DNA of 64,000 nt from Shinella granuli (lineage in GTDB: Bacteria; Pseudomonadota; Alphaproteobacteria; Rhizobiales; Rhizobiaceae): NCBI RefSeq assembly GCF_004341885.1, contig NZ_SLVX01000026.1, forward strand, positions 1 to 64,000, read 5' to 3'. Numbering within the stretch: position 1 is the first letter of the stretch; every line of letters starts with the position of its first letter. The notes beneath the pieces are model-generated. The model saw only the letters and a list, made by a program, of their open reading frames with translations, had not been told where the DNA came from and did no database searches. Positions 46,488 through 55,455 of the stretch are shown one piece after another. The position numbers were made by a program, and so were the translations under genes.

Positions 46488-47537
46488 TCAGTCGTTCGGC
46501 TTGAACAGAATCTTGTGATACCGGCCGAAATTTCGCTCTTTTAGCGCCTTGAAGATGGATGGCGCCTCCTCCAGGGCCACCCTGTGCGTGATGAGCGGAT
46601 CTACCTTCAGGCGCCCGTCAGCAAGCAAGCTGATGATGTCAAACCACTCCTTTCCAGGAAATGGCAGCGAATAGGAATTCCACGATCCTATGACCTCGAG
46701 TTCCTCGCGCACAATCCGCGCAAACGCCTTCTCCGCGAAGGTCACGTCGCCATAGGCTGTTCCGTAGAGCATGATCGCGCCCTGCTTGGCGGTGACCATG
46801 ATGGATAGGTTGCGGCCCGGCTCAGAGCCCGCGCATTCCAGTGACACTGCAACGCCGCGCCCCCCTGTCGCCTCATGTACCCGTGCGAGCACATCGTCGC
46901 GCGACGGGTTGAGGCAGAGATCCGCGCCGACCTCGCGTGCCAGCGACAGCTTATCGTCATCCACGTCGATGGCGATCAACGGCCGTGCGCCCGAAAGTTT
47001 GGCGAATTGCAGGGCGAAGTAACCGAGCGCTCCGCAGCCGACCACCGCAACAGCGTCGCCAAGCTTGACGTCGAGCTTGTGGATACCATGCAGGATGATC
47101 GCCGCAGGCTCGATGGTCGCCGCAACCTCGTACGGTACGCTGTCGGGCACCTTCAGCACGTTAGTGAAGGGTGCGCATATGTATTGCGCGAAGGCGCCAT
47201 CGCTGCGCGAACCCATAAAGCCATAGTCATCACAGAGGTGGAACTTTCCCGCCTCGCACCACTGGCATTTGCGGCAAGGCATAAGCGGCGCGACGGCCAC
47301 TCGGTCACCGATCTTCAGATGGCCGACGGACGCACCGACCTTTTCCACCCGCCCAGCGAATTCATGGCCGGGAATGGTTGGAAAGTTATAGGTACCCGTC
47401 ATCATGACGCGGCCAATATCAGAACCGCAAATGCCGGCAGCCTTCACTTCAACCAGAACGTCACTGGGTCCGATCTCGGGGATAGGCACGTCCTCTACCC
47501 GCAGATCGCCGGGTGCATGTAATACTGCCGCTTTCAT
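46488..47537 (-). CDS. zinc-dependent alcohol/polyol dehydrogenase
   Basis: The 349-residue product belongs to the medium-chain dehydrogenase family (sorbitol/threonine-type): catalytic-Zn residues in CGSDIG and GHEFAG, a four-Cys structural zinc loop ([15 protein letters not shown]), and the Rossmann motif [13 protein letters not shown]. The ATG at 47537 follows GGAGGAG and overlaps the stop of the next dehydrogenase gene by four bases. It is likely to oxidise a sugar alcohol. Confidence 0.9.
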   Translation of the reverse strand: MKAAVLHAPGDLRVEDVPIPEIGPSDVLVEVKAAGICGSDIGRVMMTGTYNFPTIPGHEFAGRVEKVGASVGHLKIGDRVAVAPLMPCRKCQWCEAGKFHLCDDYGFMGSRSDGAFAQYICAPFTNVLKVPDSVPYEVAATIEPAAIILHGIHKLDVKLGDAVAVVGCGALGYFALQFAKLSGARPLIAIDVDDDKLSLAREVGADLCLNPSRDDVLARVHEATGGRGVAVSLECAGSEPGRNLSIMVTAKQGAIMLYGTAYGDVTFAEKAFARIVREELEVIGSWNSYSLPFPGKEWFDIISLLADGRLKVDPLITHRVALEEAPSIFKALKERNFGRYHKILFKPND

Positions 47538-48592
47538 TGCAGCCTCTCCTCCTGCGGACAAATAATGGTTTTCATGCCCCTGCCGGACAAAGCGTGGTCG
47601 AAGGCGGCAACTGCCTCGCACATGCCAAAACGATGGGTCACAACTTCAGTCACGCGGACCTGGCCGGTCTCAACGAGCCGGAGCGCCCGCGCATAATCCT
47701 CGATGCTGGAGCCGGTCGAACCCAGGAGCTTCAGGCCCCAGTAGTGGACCTTGTTCGTATCGAGTTCGACGAGCGTTCCCTTGTTAAGACCGGAAAAGAA
47801 ATTGATCCGGCCGAGCCGCGCGAGACAAGACAGTGCCTGAACCTGCAGTTCAGCCGCGGGAGCACAGGTCAGCGCGACATCGACGCCGTGGCCGCCCGTC
47901 AGGCGCATCACTTCATCGACGACGTCGACCTTGCTCGAATCCACGGTATGCGTAGCCCCCAGCGGGGCAATCTCCTCCAGTCGTTCGGCGCGACGGCCGA
48001 CGACGATCACCTGCCGGGCGCCATAGGCACGGGCAAGCTGGAGGAACATGCCGGCTATCGGCCCCGTTCCCAGGATCAGCACCCGATCCTCCGGCGTCAC
48101 CGAAAGGTCCTTCCAGGCGTTGAAGCAGCACGACAACGGCTCGACGAGCGAGGCTTCTTCATAGCTCATCGTCTCGGGAATCTCGAAAAGGTTGCCGCCC
48201 GAGATGGCTCCGGCCGTGACGATCATATGCTGCTGGAAGCCACCATCTATGTCGATACCGAAGGCTTTGTAATCGGGGCACATATTGTTGAGCCCCTTGC
48301 GGCACATGTCGCAGTGCCCGCAGCCGATGTTCGGAACCACCGAAACCCGCTGTCCCAGCCGCCAGTGCGAAACGTGCTGGCCGATCTTGATGATCTCGCC
48401 TGCGAGCTCGTGACCGAGCACACGCGTGTCGTTTACACCGACGCGAAAATGGCCGCCGCGAAGGACCTTGGTGTCCGTGCCACAGATCGAGGCAGCAAAG
48501 ACGCGAACCAGCACCTCATCGTCCCGGGGTTCCGGTTGAGGTCTCTCATCGAGAGCGATCCGGCCTTGACCCTTATATACGGCGGCCTTCAT
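47534..48592 (-). CDS. zinc-dependent alcohol/polyol dehydrogenase
   Basis: The ATG at 48592 gives 352 residues; the frame is open upstream to 48706 but that would overlap the SDR gene. It has CGTDTKVLRG, GHELAG, four-Cys structural zinc (CGHCDMCRKGLNNMC) and LILGTGPIAGMFLQL. It is a second MDR of the sorbitol/xylitol-dehydrogenase type in the same operon, coupled to the preceding one, so the pathway has at least two alcohol-oxidation steps or a single heterotetramer. Confidence 0.9.
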   Translation of the reverse strand: MKAAVYKGQGRIALDERPQPEPRDDEVLVRVFAASICGTDTKVLRGGHFRVGVNDTRVLGHELAGEIIKIGQHVSHWRLGQRVSVVPNIGCGHCDMCRKGLNNMCPDYKAFGIDIDGGFQQHMIVTAGAISGGNLFEIPETMSYEEASLVEPLSCCFNAWKDLSVTPEDRVLILGTGPIAGMFLQLARAYGARQVIVVGRRAERLEEIAPLGATHTVDSSKVDVVDEVMRLTGGHGVDVALTCAPAAELQVQALSCLARLGRINFFSGLNKGTLVELDTNKVHYWGLKLLGSTGSSIEDYARALRLVETGQVRVTEVVTHRFGMCEAVAAFDHALSGRGMKTIICPQEERLQ

Positions 48593-48596
48593 TGGC

Positions 48597-49430
48597 TTAG
48601 ACCTCCATGCCGTAGCGGTGAGCCTTATGGGTCGGGTAGAGGGAGATTGTCGGAATGGTAACGTCGGGCGTGCGGGTGGCAACGTAGAGGGCCAGCCACG
48701 CGACATTGTCGACGTCTATGCAGGAGGCATGGATGCCTTCCTTAATTTCCTTCTCGTCCAGCCAGCCATCGACATAGGCTTCCAGGTCGCCGTCATAGAG
48801 ACCCTTGTCGATGATCTCCGTCATCGGAGTCTTGACGTGGCTCGGATTGAGGACGGTGACGCCGATCTTCTTGTCTTTGCCTTCCAGAAGAATGTTTTTG
48901 GAGAAACCCAGCATACCATGCTTCGAGGCGCGGTAAGGGCTGTGACCTGGGCCTGAGGCGACACGCGTGGACGACGAGCCCATGTTGATGATGCGGCCGC
49001 CCTCGGCCTGCTTTTCCATGTAGATGAATGCTTCACGGCAGCAGAGGAAAACCGCTGTGAGGTTCGGGCCGATCGTCTTGTTCCACTCTTCCAACGTGAC
49101 GCGAGTAACCGGCGGAGCGAGGCTGTCTCGACCGGCGGAATTGACCACCACGTCAACGGATCCGAACGTATCGTTCACCTGCTTAAAGAATGAGCGGACC
49201 GTCTCCTCTTCACAAACGTCCGCAAAGATCGGAAGGACAGTTCCGCCTTCGGCCTTAATCTCGCCGGCCACCCGCTCCAGGCGCTCACGATCGAAATCGA
49301 CCATAGCGACCTTGGCGCCGTTTTGGGCATAGATTCGGGCGACAGCTTCGCCGATTCCGGATGCCGCGCCCGTGATAATGCAGGATTTGCCTCTGAGAGA
49401 CAGACCCTCGGATAGGGTATTGCTGGCCAT
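48597..49430 (-). CDS. SDR-family dehydrogenase
   Basis: GGAGG six bases upstream sets the ATG at 49430 (277 residues). It has TGAASGIGEAVA, VNSAGRDS, and Tyr-Lys in SPYRASKHGML. Asp in MVDFDRE after the second strand suggests NAD(H). It differs from paralogues A-C. Classic sugar-alcohol or keto-acid dehydrogenase function is inferred from its place after the KDPG aldolase gene. Confidence 0.9.
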   Translation of the reverse strand: MASNTLSEGLSLRGKSCIITGAASGIGEAVARIYAQNGAKVAMVDFDRERLERVAGEIKAEGGTVLPIFADVCEEETVRSFFKQVNDTFGSVDVVVNSAGRDSLAPPVTRVTLEEWNKTIGPNLTAVFLCCREAFIYMEKQAEGGRIINMGSSSTRVASGPGHSPYRASKHGMLGFSKNILLEGKDKKIGVTVLNPSHVKTPMTEIIDKGLYDGDLEAYVDGWLDEKEIKEGIHASCIDVDNVAWLALYVATRTPDVTIPTISLYPTHKAHRYGMEV

Positions 49431-49488
49431 TCTAAACCTCCGTGTTCGCTCCTCTCGGAGCTTGTTTTCGTTGTCGTTGAATACGGCT

Positions 49489-50130
49489 TCACCCCTTACG
49501 GGCGAGTGCGACGGCATCCTCCGTCAGACGAGAAATCTCTTCGAAATTCCCGTCGCGAATGAGTTTGGCATCCACCATCCATGAACCGCCGCAAGCCAGG
49601 ACGGCAGGCACTGTGAGGTAGAATGCGAGATTGGCTGGACTGATGCCGCCCGTTGGCACGAAGCGCATGCCTGGATAGGGACCTGTGAGCGCCTTGATGA
49701 ACGGTATGCCGCCAGTCGGCTCGGCCGGAAAAAACTTCACCGTTTCCAGCCCATAGACCATCGCCTGCTCGACACCGGTCGGATTGTTCACACCCGGGAT
49801 GATCGGCAATCCTGCGCTCTGCGCGGCTTCGACGATCGCCGGATTGAACCCCGGGGTAACGATGAATTGGGCGCCAGCAGCCCCGGCATCGGCAAGCTGC
49901 TCTTGAGTGAGGACCGTCCCGGCACCAACAAGCATGTCCGGTACATCCTTGCGCATACGGGCAATTGCTTCGGCGGCAGCAGGCGTCCGGAAAGTAACCT
50001 CGGCCACGGTAAGGCCGCCCTTCAGCAACGCCTTGGCCAATGGCACTGCATCATCGGCCCGCTCCAGCACTACGACCGGCAGGAGGCGAGCGGCGGCAAT
50101 CCGTGCCTGAATATCTGTTGCAGCAACCAC
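49489..50130 (-). CDS. KDPG/KDPGal-type aldolase
   Basis: The 213-residue product is a class I aldolase of the Eda family, which splits 2-keto-3-deoxy-6-phospho-sugar acids into pyruvate and glyceraldehyde-3-phosphate. The Glu in AEVTFRT, TPGFNPAI and the Schiff-base Lys in ETVKFFPAE are all present. It is the first gene of the long operon. No sugar-acid dehydratase or keto-deoxy-sugar kinase was seen in the window. Confidence 0.93.
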   Translation of the reverse strand: MVAATDIQARIAAARLLPVVVLERADDAVPLAKALLKGGLTVAEVTFRTPAAAEAIARMRKDVPDMLVGAGTVLTQEQLADAGAAGAQFIVTPGFNPAIVEAAQSAGLPIIPGVNNPTGVEQAMVYGLETVKFFPAEPTGGIPFIKALTGPYPGMRFVPTGGISPANLAFYLTVPAVLACGGSWMVDAKLIRDGNFEEISRLTEDAVALARKG

Positions 50131-50143
50131 CTCACGGCCCCTC

Positions 50144-50200
50144 GATCAAATTTGTTTCGGTGTAATTTTGATAGAATGAAATTCGTTATTGCGCAACAGC
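50144..50200. promoter_or_regulatory. divergent promoter region with candidate operators
   Basis: The 184-base gap between the aldolase and HAD genes is AT-rich. ATCAAA (50145-50150) and TTTGAT (50167-50172) form an inverted repeat, and next to it AGAATGAAATT (50173-50183) repeats a string found upstream of the RpiR gene (38496-38506). These are candidate RpiR or other regulator sites for the long catabolic operon. No experimental basis. Confidence 0.35.
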
Positions 50201-50314
50201 AAAAAAAATGATTTTTATTTTTTACGACAGGTGGACTTCTGTATTGCGGACGATCTGCGTCCCAAGACGAGTTTTCCTCCAGAAGCGAGCGGATCAGATA
50301 GAAGCGGTGGAGAT

Positions 50315-50950
50315 ATGATAAAGGCTGTCTTGTGGGACATGGATGGCACGCTGGTTGACAGCGAGGACATTGCCGTCGATGCGCTCGGCCTAGCAATGAC
50401 GGAGGCCGGGTTGACCCCGCCGACGGATCTGAAAGAGCGCGTCGTCGGCCGCTCGTCCGATGATATCTATCGTTACGTCGTCGAGACATTCGGCCTGAAA
50501 GCCAGCCCAACCGACTGGGAGCGGCGCAAGCACCATTTCTACTTCCGCGCCGCCGGAGCGTTGCGGGGATACGATGATGCCATTGAGACGTGGAGGAGAT
50601 TCGACGCCGTGGGCATACGTCAGGCGGTGATTTCCAATAGCGATCGCGCCATCATGGATATTAATCTGCGCGCTGCCGGCCTTGTTCGTCCCGGTCTGAT
50701 AACCGTGGCACGCAATGATGTCCTGCACGGCAAACCGCATCCTGAAGGCTATTTGCGCGCCGTCTATCTCCTGGGGGTCAATCCCAGCGAATGCATCATT
50801 GTGGAAGACAGCGTAAGCGGAGCCGCAGCCGCCGAGGCGGCGGGGATCGAGACTGTCTTCGTTCCCCACAGCCACAGCGAGGCGCCCCAAGGCGTTAGAG
50901 CACTTTGCTCCATGCGGCTGTTTGGAGACGAAATACTCGCGCGTCGATAA
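50315..50950 (+). CDS. HAD-family phosphatase (beta-phosphoglucomutase/GS-like)
   Basis: The ATG at 50315 is preceded by GGTGGAG and gives 211 residues; the longer frame to 50189 is not needed. Motifs: DMDGTLVDSE (residues 8-17), ISNSDR, KPHPEGYL and VEDSVSGAAAA, matching the subfamily that dephosphorylates sugar phosphates or glycolate. It diverges from the long operon and may be coregulated; it would remove phosphate from an intermediate. Confidence 0.92.
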   Translation: MIKAVLWDMDGTLVDSEDIAVDALGLAMTEAGLTPPTDLKERVVGRSSDDIYRYVVETFGLKASPTDWERRKHHFYFRAAGALRGYDDAIETWRRFDAVGIRQAVISNSDRAIMDINLRAAGLVRPGLITVARNDVLHGKPHPEGYLRAVYLLGVNPSECIIVEDSVSGAAAAEAAGIETVFVPHSHSEAPQGVRALCSMRLFGDEILARR

Positions 50951-51729
50951 TATTAACTGTGGGGGGGCTTCATCGCGGGCTTATGAAGGTGGCGGTGAGA
51001 TGGCTTCAAACGTGGCGTGGTCGACCAGCGGGGCGGCGCTGCTAATATCAAGCGGTTGCAGAGCATCACATGCAAGCACACGAGGTTGCCTAAAACCTCT
51101 GTGGGCAATGCGACTATCTACGCTATGCCACCCTTCCCGCGGCCGCTGACCCAGGTCCCAGTCCCAACTTCACGCCCCGGCCGGGCCAGTCAACCTTTGT
51201 GACGGTGGCGCCGACCATGTCATATTCCTTCTTCGGACTCTCGCGGCAACGCATCGAACTCTACTTGAAAACATCGGCGTCAGGCCCAACCCCGAAGTGA
51301 CCTGAACGCCGGGCTCCAGTTGCCGAACATCGCACGCAGATAATGCGAGGACGGCCCGCTTTGCCAATCGACAGACCAGCCATAGTTCCAACCGCTGCGC
51401 CCCGGAGCGGCTTTCCCACACAAATCGGCTCAATTTTCACTATTCGGAGGCCGGGCAGTGCAAAACTTCGTCCAACGCGCGGACCGCCCGGCAAGTTGTG
51501 AATCCTGTTAAGCCCGAATGCCCCATTTGCGAGCTTCCAGAAGGCTGTCCATTCGGTCCTGGCCAAGGAAGCTATTGAACAGTCTCTTCAAGCTCTCATA
51601 CACGTATTGGCAACGAGCGGCGTTTTAACGTGCCATATTGAACCACCTGTTGAAGACACGCGAATCATGTTGTGGCGTTAAGCGCCATGCCCGATGACAC
51701 CGAAAGCCGCCGGACAACTGCCGAAAGCC
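50951..51729. other. 779-base stretch without a supported gene
   Basis: No reading frame here has a recognisable family, a good ribosome-binding site or continuity with its neighbours. There is a run of Gs near 50960. The segment separates two catabolic loci and may be a decayed former gene or mobile-element scar, but no inverted repeats, transposase remnants or target duplications were identified. Confidence 0.5.
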
Positions 51730-52704
51730 TCAGATCTGAACGACCCGATTGCCCGGATTGGGGCCGGATTTCAGGCGCGCGAGTGCTTCCGGCAGCGCTT
51801 CGAAAGTGGCGGTTTCAACGATCTGGGGATCAAAGCGGCCTTCGGCAATATCCTTGGCGATGGCGGCTCCAGCCGCGACGAGATTGCCCCATTGCCGGTC
51901 GTCTGCATGGTTGTGCATGGCGTTAAGGCCGACCTCATGCAGGGAGATCGTGGTGGTGAAGGCCGGCAGGGGAGCCTGTTCCTGCCGGTCCTGAATGCAG
52001 ACGAGATGGCCGTTTGCCGTCAGGAGCGGTGCAAGCGAGGTGGCGTGCGCACCGCTCACCATATCAAAGACCGCCTGCAGTGGCTGGACACGGGTCTTTT
52101 CCTGGATTTCCGCGCGCCAGGGCGGACGGTGATAATCCGTCACGGTGGCGGCGCCCAAGCGCAGCACCCGCGTGGCCTGAGACGCGGAGCAGACGGCGTG
52201 GACAATCCAGCCGCGTGTGCGCGCAAGCTGCAGCAGCGCGCCGCCGACAGCACCGGAGGCGCCGGTCACCAGGACATGCGCGCCGGGGCCGAGCGGAACC
52301 TTGGAGATTGCCTGGAAGGCCGTCAGCGCCGGGCACGGGATGGTAGCGGCGGCGGCAAAGGGTAGCGCGGCCGGCAGCGGGATCAGCGCTCGCGCCGGTA
52401 CGACCGTATATTCGGCAAAGGAACCAGGGCGCACGAGATCGTTGTGATAGGCGACCCGGGCACCGCGGGCGATATGCTGCACGCCCTCGCCCAGCGCCTC
52501 CACCTCGCCCGCGCCGTCGACCCCCGGAACATGCGGCCATTCCCAGGCAGGATGACCCCACTCGATGAATTTCCAGTCGACGGGATTAAGACCGATGGCG
52601 CAGTTGCGCACCAGCGCCTCGCCCCTGCCCGGCTTTGGCCGCGGCCGTTCTTCCAGCCGCAGGACGTCAGGTGCGCCGGTTTCGTGATGAACCCAAGCTT
52701 TCAT
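51730..52704 (-). CDS. quinone oxidoreductase-like zinc-type alcohol dehydrogenase
   Basis: The start at 52704 fits AGGAG eight bases upstream; ATG at 52710 is too close to it. The product has 324 residues with an MDR fold (NPVDWKFIEWGHP, GVDGAGEVEALGEGV, VTGASGAVGGALLQLA) but no structural-zinc Cys cluster, as in QOR-type enzymes. It is the third gene of the set with an SDR and a glycerol-dehydrogenase-like gene. Substrate unknown. Confidence 0.88.
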   Translation of the reverse strand: MKAWVHHETGAPDVLRLEERPRPKPGRGEALVRNCAIGLNPVDWKFIEWGHPAWEWPHVPGVDGAGEVEALGEGVQHIARGARVAYHNDLVRPGSFAEYTVVPARALIPLPAALPFAAAATIPCPALTAFQAISKVPLGPGAHVLVTGASGAVGGALLQLARTRGWIVHAVCSASQATRVLRLGAATVTDYHRPPWRAEIQEKTRVQPLQAVFDMVSGAHATSLAPLLTANGHLVCIQDRQEQAPLPAFTTTISLHEVGLNAMHNHADDRQWGNLVAAGAAIAKDIAEGRFDPQIVETATFEALPEALARLKSGPNPGNRVVQI

Positions 52705-52717
52705 TGTCATTCTCCTT

Positions 52718-53419
52718 TCAGCAAACGGAATAGCCGCCGTCGATCGGCAGCATGGTGCCCGTGACATAGGCTGCGTCGGGCGACAGCAGGAAACGGATGA
52801 CCGAAGCGACCTCGGACGGCTGCGCCCAGCGCCCCATCGGAATGCGGCCGTTGATACGCGCGGCGCGTTCAAGGTCTGCGCGTGCCCGCGCCGACATGCG
52901 CGTCTCCACCCAACCCGGCGCCACGGAATTTACCCGCACCCCCTTCGACGCCCAGGCAACGGCCATCGAGCGGGTGAGCGCCGCCACCGCCCCCTTGCTC
53001 GCCGTATAGGCCGGCGCGCCAGCCGAGCCGAAGATCGCCCACATCGACGCGAGCATCACAATGGAACCACGGGCCACCTCCAGACGCGGCAAGAGCGCAT
53101 TTGCAAGCGCGAAGCCGGCGCTGACATTGACCTGCATGACGGCATCGAAATCCGCGATCTGCCATTCCCGCTCATGACGCAGGATGCCCGCGCAGTGAAC
53201 GAAACCGTCTAAGCCCTCTTCGCTATCAATGGCCGCAAGGATGGCGTTCGTATTTGTCACATCTGCTTTATGGAAGCGAATGCCTTCCGGCAGGTCGTCG
53301 TCGCGATCAAGGCCGACCGCGATTACCCGCCAGCCTGCGGCTAATAGGGACTCCGCGGTGGCGCGGCCGATGCCGGTTCCACCACCGGTGATAAGGGCGA
53401 GTGGGTGTGGCTTGATCAT
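52718..53419 (-). CDS. SDR-family oxidoreductase
   Basis: The 233-residue product has TGGGTGIGRATA, HCAGIL and YTASKGAVAALTRS (Tyr-Lys), the usual 3-oxoacyl-reductase-like SDR set. It overlaps the upstream dehydrogenase gene by four bases and the next gene begins 13 bases on. Not part of the A-C paralogue group. Confidence 0.9.
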   Translation of the reverse strand: MIKPHPLALITGGGTGIGRATAESLLAAGWRVIAVGLDRDDDLPEGIRFHKADVTNTNAILAAIDSEEGLDGFVHCAGILRHEREWQIADFDAVMQVNVSAGFALANALLPRLEVARGSIVMLASMWAIFGSAGAPAYTASKGAVAALTRSMAVAWASKGVRVNSVAPGWVETRMSARARADLERAARINGRIPMGRWAQPSEVASVIRFLLSPDAAYVTGTMLPIDGGYSVC

Positions 53420-54546
53420 ACGCTAATCCTCCGATTTGGGGCCTTTTCCTCGACGCGCGTGATGGCAGTCACGAGTGTTTGCGCTTCGAGTTTGAATGGC
53501 ATGTTCTTTATGTGACGGACGGCAAGCGTCGCGTCGGCAAGGGCGGCCAGTTGAGCACGCGATGGCGCACCGAGACCCATGTCCTGCAGTGACAACGGGA
53601 GCCCGAAAATCTTATAGAGCCGCATCAGTTCAGGCGGGGGCTCTAGGGCCAGCGCCTCGAAATGCACGATCAACGCCCAGGCGACCTGGATACCGTGCAG
53701 CACGCTGCCGCCGCCCGGCAGAAGCGGGATGCCGCGCGTCAGCGCATGAGGCAGCGAAAGGCCACCGCTTTCGAAACCGAGGCCAGCCATGAGGATCATC
53801 GCTTCCACGGCCGCGTCGAAATCGTCGGTGACCGTGCCCGTTCCCACGACCGCCCAGGCGCCGGCGCCGTGCTTCAAAAGCGTCTCGTAGCAGGTGTTGG
53901 CGATCTGGTGAGCAAGCCGTGTCGAGCGCGCCATGAACATCGTGCCTCCGCCACTGTTGAAACAGGCATCCGCCTCGAATTTCTTGGCGAGCGCATCACC
54001 CATTCCTGCGCTGAACAATGCCTTGGGCGCCTTGGATAGGATATCGGTATCGACGATGACGAAATCCGGATTGCGCATGAGATGGCGCACTTCGAGCATT
54101 CGGTGGCCGTCTTCGTAGAGGACGAAATTCTTCGAGGTCGGCGCGTCGTTGGAGGCTACGGTTGGCAGGGTGATGAGACCGGAGCCGATGCGTTCGGCCA
54201 GCGCCTTGCCGGCATCGATCGCCCGGCCGCCGCCGGCCGCAAGCACCGCCGCGACCGGACCATCAAGCTGCGCCTGCAAGTCCGCGCCGGTGTTCGCGCC
54301 GAGATGTCCGGCAAAGGGCAGGATCTGAAGGTCCACGCCAGCAGCTGCGCAGTTTTCCTCCACCTGTCCGGCCAGCATGTCGCGGATCGTCGCGTCGATG
54401 ACGAGCACCGCGCGCGCACCCAGTGTAGCGGCGCAATCCCCCACCAGTCGCCAGGCGCCCTGCCCCTGGATATAACGCCCCGGTGCGCCGAAGACGGTGA
54501 CGCGCGTATCGAACATCTCCATGATGGGTTTGTGTTGCAACGGCAT
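53416..54546 (-). CDS. iron-containing alcohol dehydrogenase, glycerol-dehydrogenase-like
   Basis: GGAGG eight bases upstream supports the ATG at 54546 (376 residues). The GldA-like pattern is clear: GGGRAIDAGKALAER (cofactor loop), TLPTVASNDAPTS, SAGMGDALAKKFEA with the metal Asp, and two His ligands in LSLPHALTRG and GSVLHGIQVAW. Glycerol dehydrogenases oxidise glycerol to dihydroxyacetone; relatives act on other polyols. Probably controlled from the operator at 54580. Confidence 0.9.
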   Translation of the reverse strand: MPLQHKPIMEMFDTRVTVFGAPGRYIQGQGAWRLVGDCAATLGARAVLVIDATIRDMLAGQVEENCAAAGVDLQILPFAGHLGANTGADLQAQLDGPVAAVLAAGGGRAIDAGKALAERIGSGLITLPTVASNDAPTSKNFVLYEDGHRMLEVRHLMRNPDFVIVDTDILSKAPKALFSAGMGDALAKKFEADACFNSGGGTMFMARSTRLAHQIANTCYETLLKHGAGAWAVVGTGTVTDDFDAAVEAMILMAGLGFESGGLSLPHALTRGIPLLPGGGSVLHGIQVAWALIVHFEALALEPPPELMRLYKIFGLPLSLQDMGLGAPSRAQLAALADATLAVRHIKNMPFKLEAQTLVTAITRVEEKAPNRRISV

Positions 54547-54575
54547 TTCGGTTTCCTCCGCGGATTCGCGTTTAC

Positions 54576-54597
54576 GTGATATATGATATATTTTAAA
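54576..54597. promoter_or_regulatory. operator-like motif 1
   Basis: GTGATATATGATATATTTTA contains the core TATATGATATAT (54580-54591). It lies between the divergent GldA-like and AroE-like genes. The string TATATGATATATTTTAAA is shared at 16 of 18 positions with the motif at 59287, and its core is found in reverse orientation at 61263. Confidence 0.6.
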
Positions 54598-54632
54598 GAA
54601 GTATCGTTTTCACCCGTGAGGAGGCTCCATCA

Positions 54633-55439
54633 ATGGATCGACGCATTACCGGCACGACGCACGTCGTCGTGCATCTCGCCTACCCATCCCATCACCTGCG
54701 CACGCCGACCTATTTCAACGCTTACTGCGCCGAGCACGGCCACGACGCCGTGCTCGTGCCTTGGCAGGTCGCGCCGGAAAATCTTGCGGCCGCCTTCGAG
54801 GGGCTGCGCCGGATCGACAGCCTTGCCGGCGTCATCGTCACCATTCCGCACAAGACGAGCGTCGCCGGCCTGTGCGACAGCCTTTCGGACACGGCCGGCT
54901 TCCTCGGCGTCGCCAATGTCGCGCGCCGCACCCCAGATGGCCGCTTCCACGGCGAGATGTTCGACGGCGCGGGTTTCGTGCAGGGTCTCGTCCGGGAGGG
55001 CCGGAGTATTAACGGCCGGAACGCCCTGCTGCTGGGCGCCGGCGGTGCGGCCACGGGCATCGCCGAGGCGCTGGTGCGGGGCGGCGTTGCCCGTCTCGCC
55101 ATCGCCAACCGTTCCATGGACAAGGCCGAAGAGCTCGCCGTGCGGCTGCGTAGCGCCTTTGCCGGCCGCGATATCGTCGCGGCTCCCGCCGATGCACGCG
55201 GTTTCGACCTCGTCGTCAACGGCACCTCGCTCGGCATGAAGGCCGGCGATCCGCTGCCGGTCGATCCTGAAACGCTGGAACCGGGCGCTCTGGTGGCCGA
55301 GGTCGTGATGGAACCCGACGTCACGCCTTTGCTGCGGCTGGCGTCGAAACGGGGATGCGGAACGCATAGGGGCGTGCATATGATCACCGGACAGATCGAG
55401 TTGCTGGCAAGGTTTCTGCTGGACGAACCGGGCGCCTGA
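54633..55439 (+). CDS. shikimate dehydrogenase-like protein, divergent
   Basis: The ATG at 54633 follows GAGGAGG. The 268-residue product has the AroE layout with TIPHK (Lys, near residue 71), FDGAGFV for the Asp position and LLGAGGAATGIAEAL for the nucleotide site. The substrate-carboxylate motif that normally reads HSxSPxxHN is PSHHLRTPTYFN, so shikimate is unlikely. It is in a polyol-type catabolic locus, divergent from the GldA-like operon and probably sharing its operator. Confidence 0.82.
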   Translation: MDRRITGTTHVVVHLAYPSHHLRTPTYFNAYCAEHGHDAVLVPWQVAPENLAAAFEGLRRIDSLAGVIVTIPHKTSVAGLCDSLSDTAGFLGVANVARRTPDGRFHGEMFDGAGFVQGLVREGRSINGRNALLLGAGGAATGIAEALVRGGVARLAIANRSMDKAEELAVRLRSAFAGRDIVAAPADARGFDLVVNGTSLGMKAGDPLPVDPETLEPGALVAEVVMEPDVTPLLRLASKRGCGTHRGVHMITGQIELLARFLLDEPGA

Positions 55440-55455
55440 GCGCCCGGCATTCGCC

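Noticed and set aside
50951-51000. Insertion-sequence end near the G-run
   Set aside because: No matching inverted repeat or target duplication was found on the other side of the gap.
51170-51566. Minus-strand open frames in the gene-free gap
   Set aside because: No recognised family, weak starts and no supporting context.
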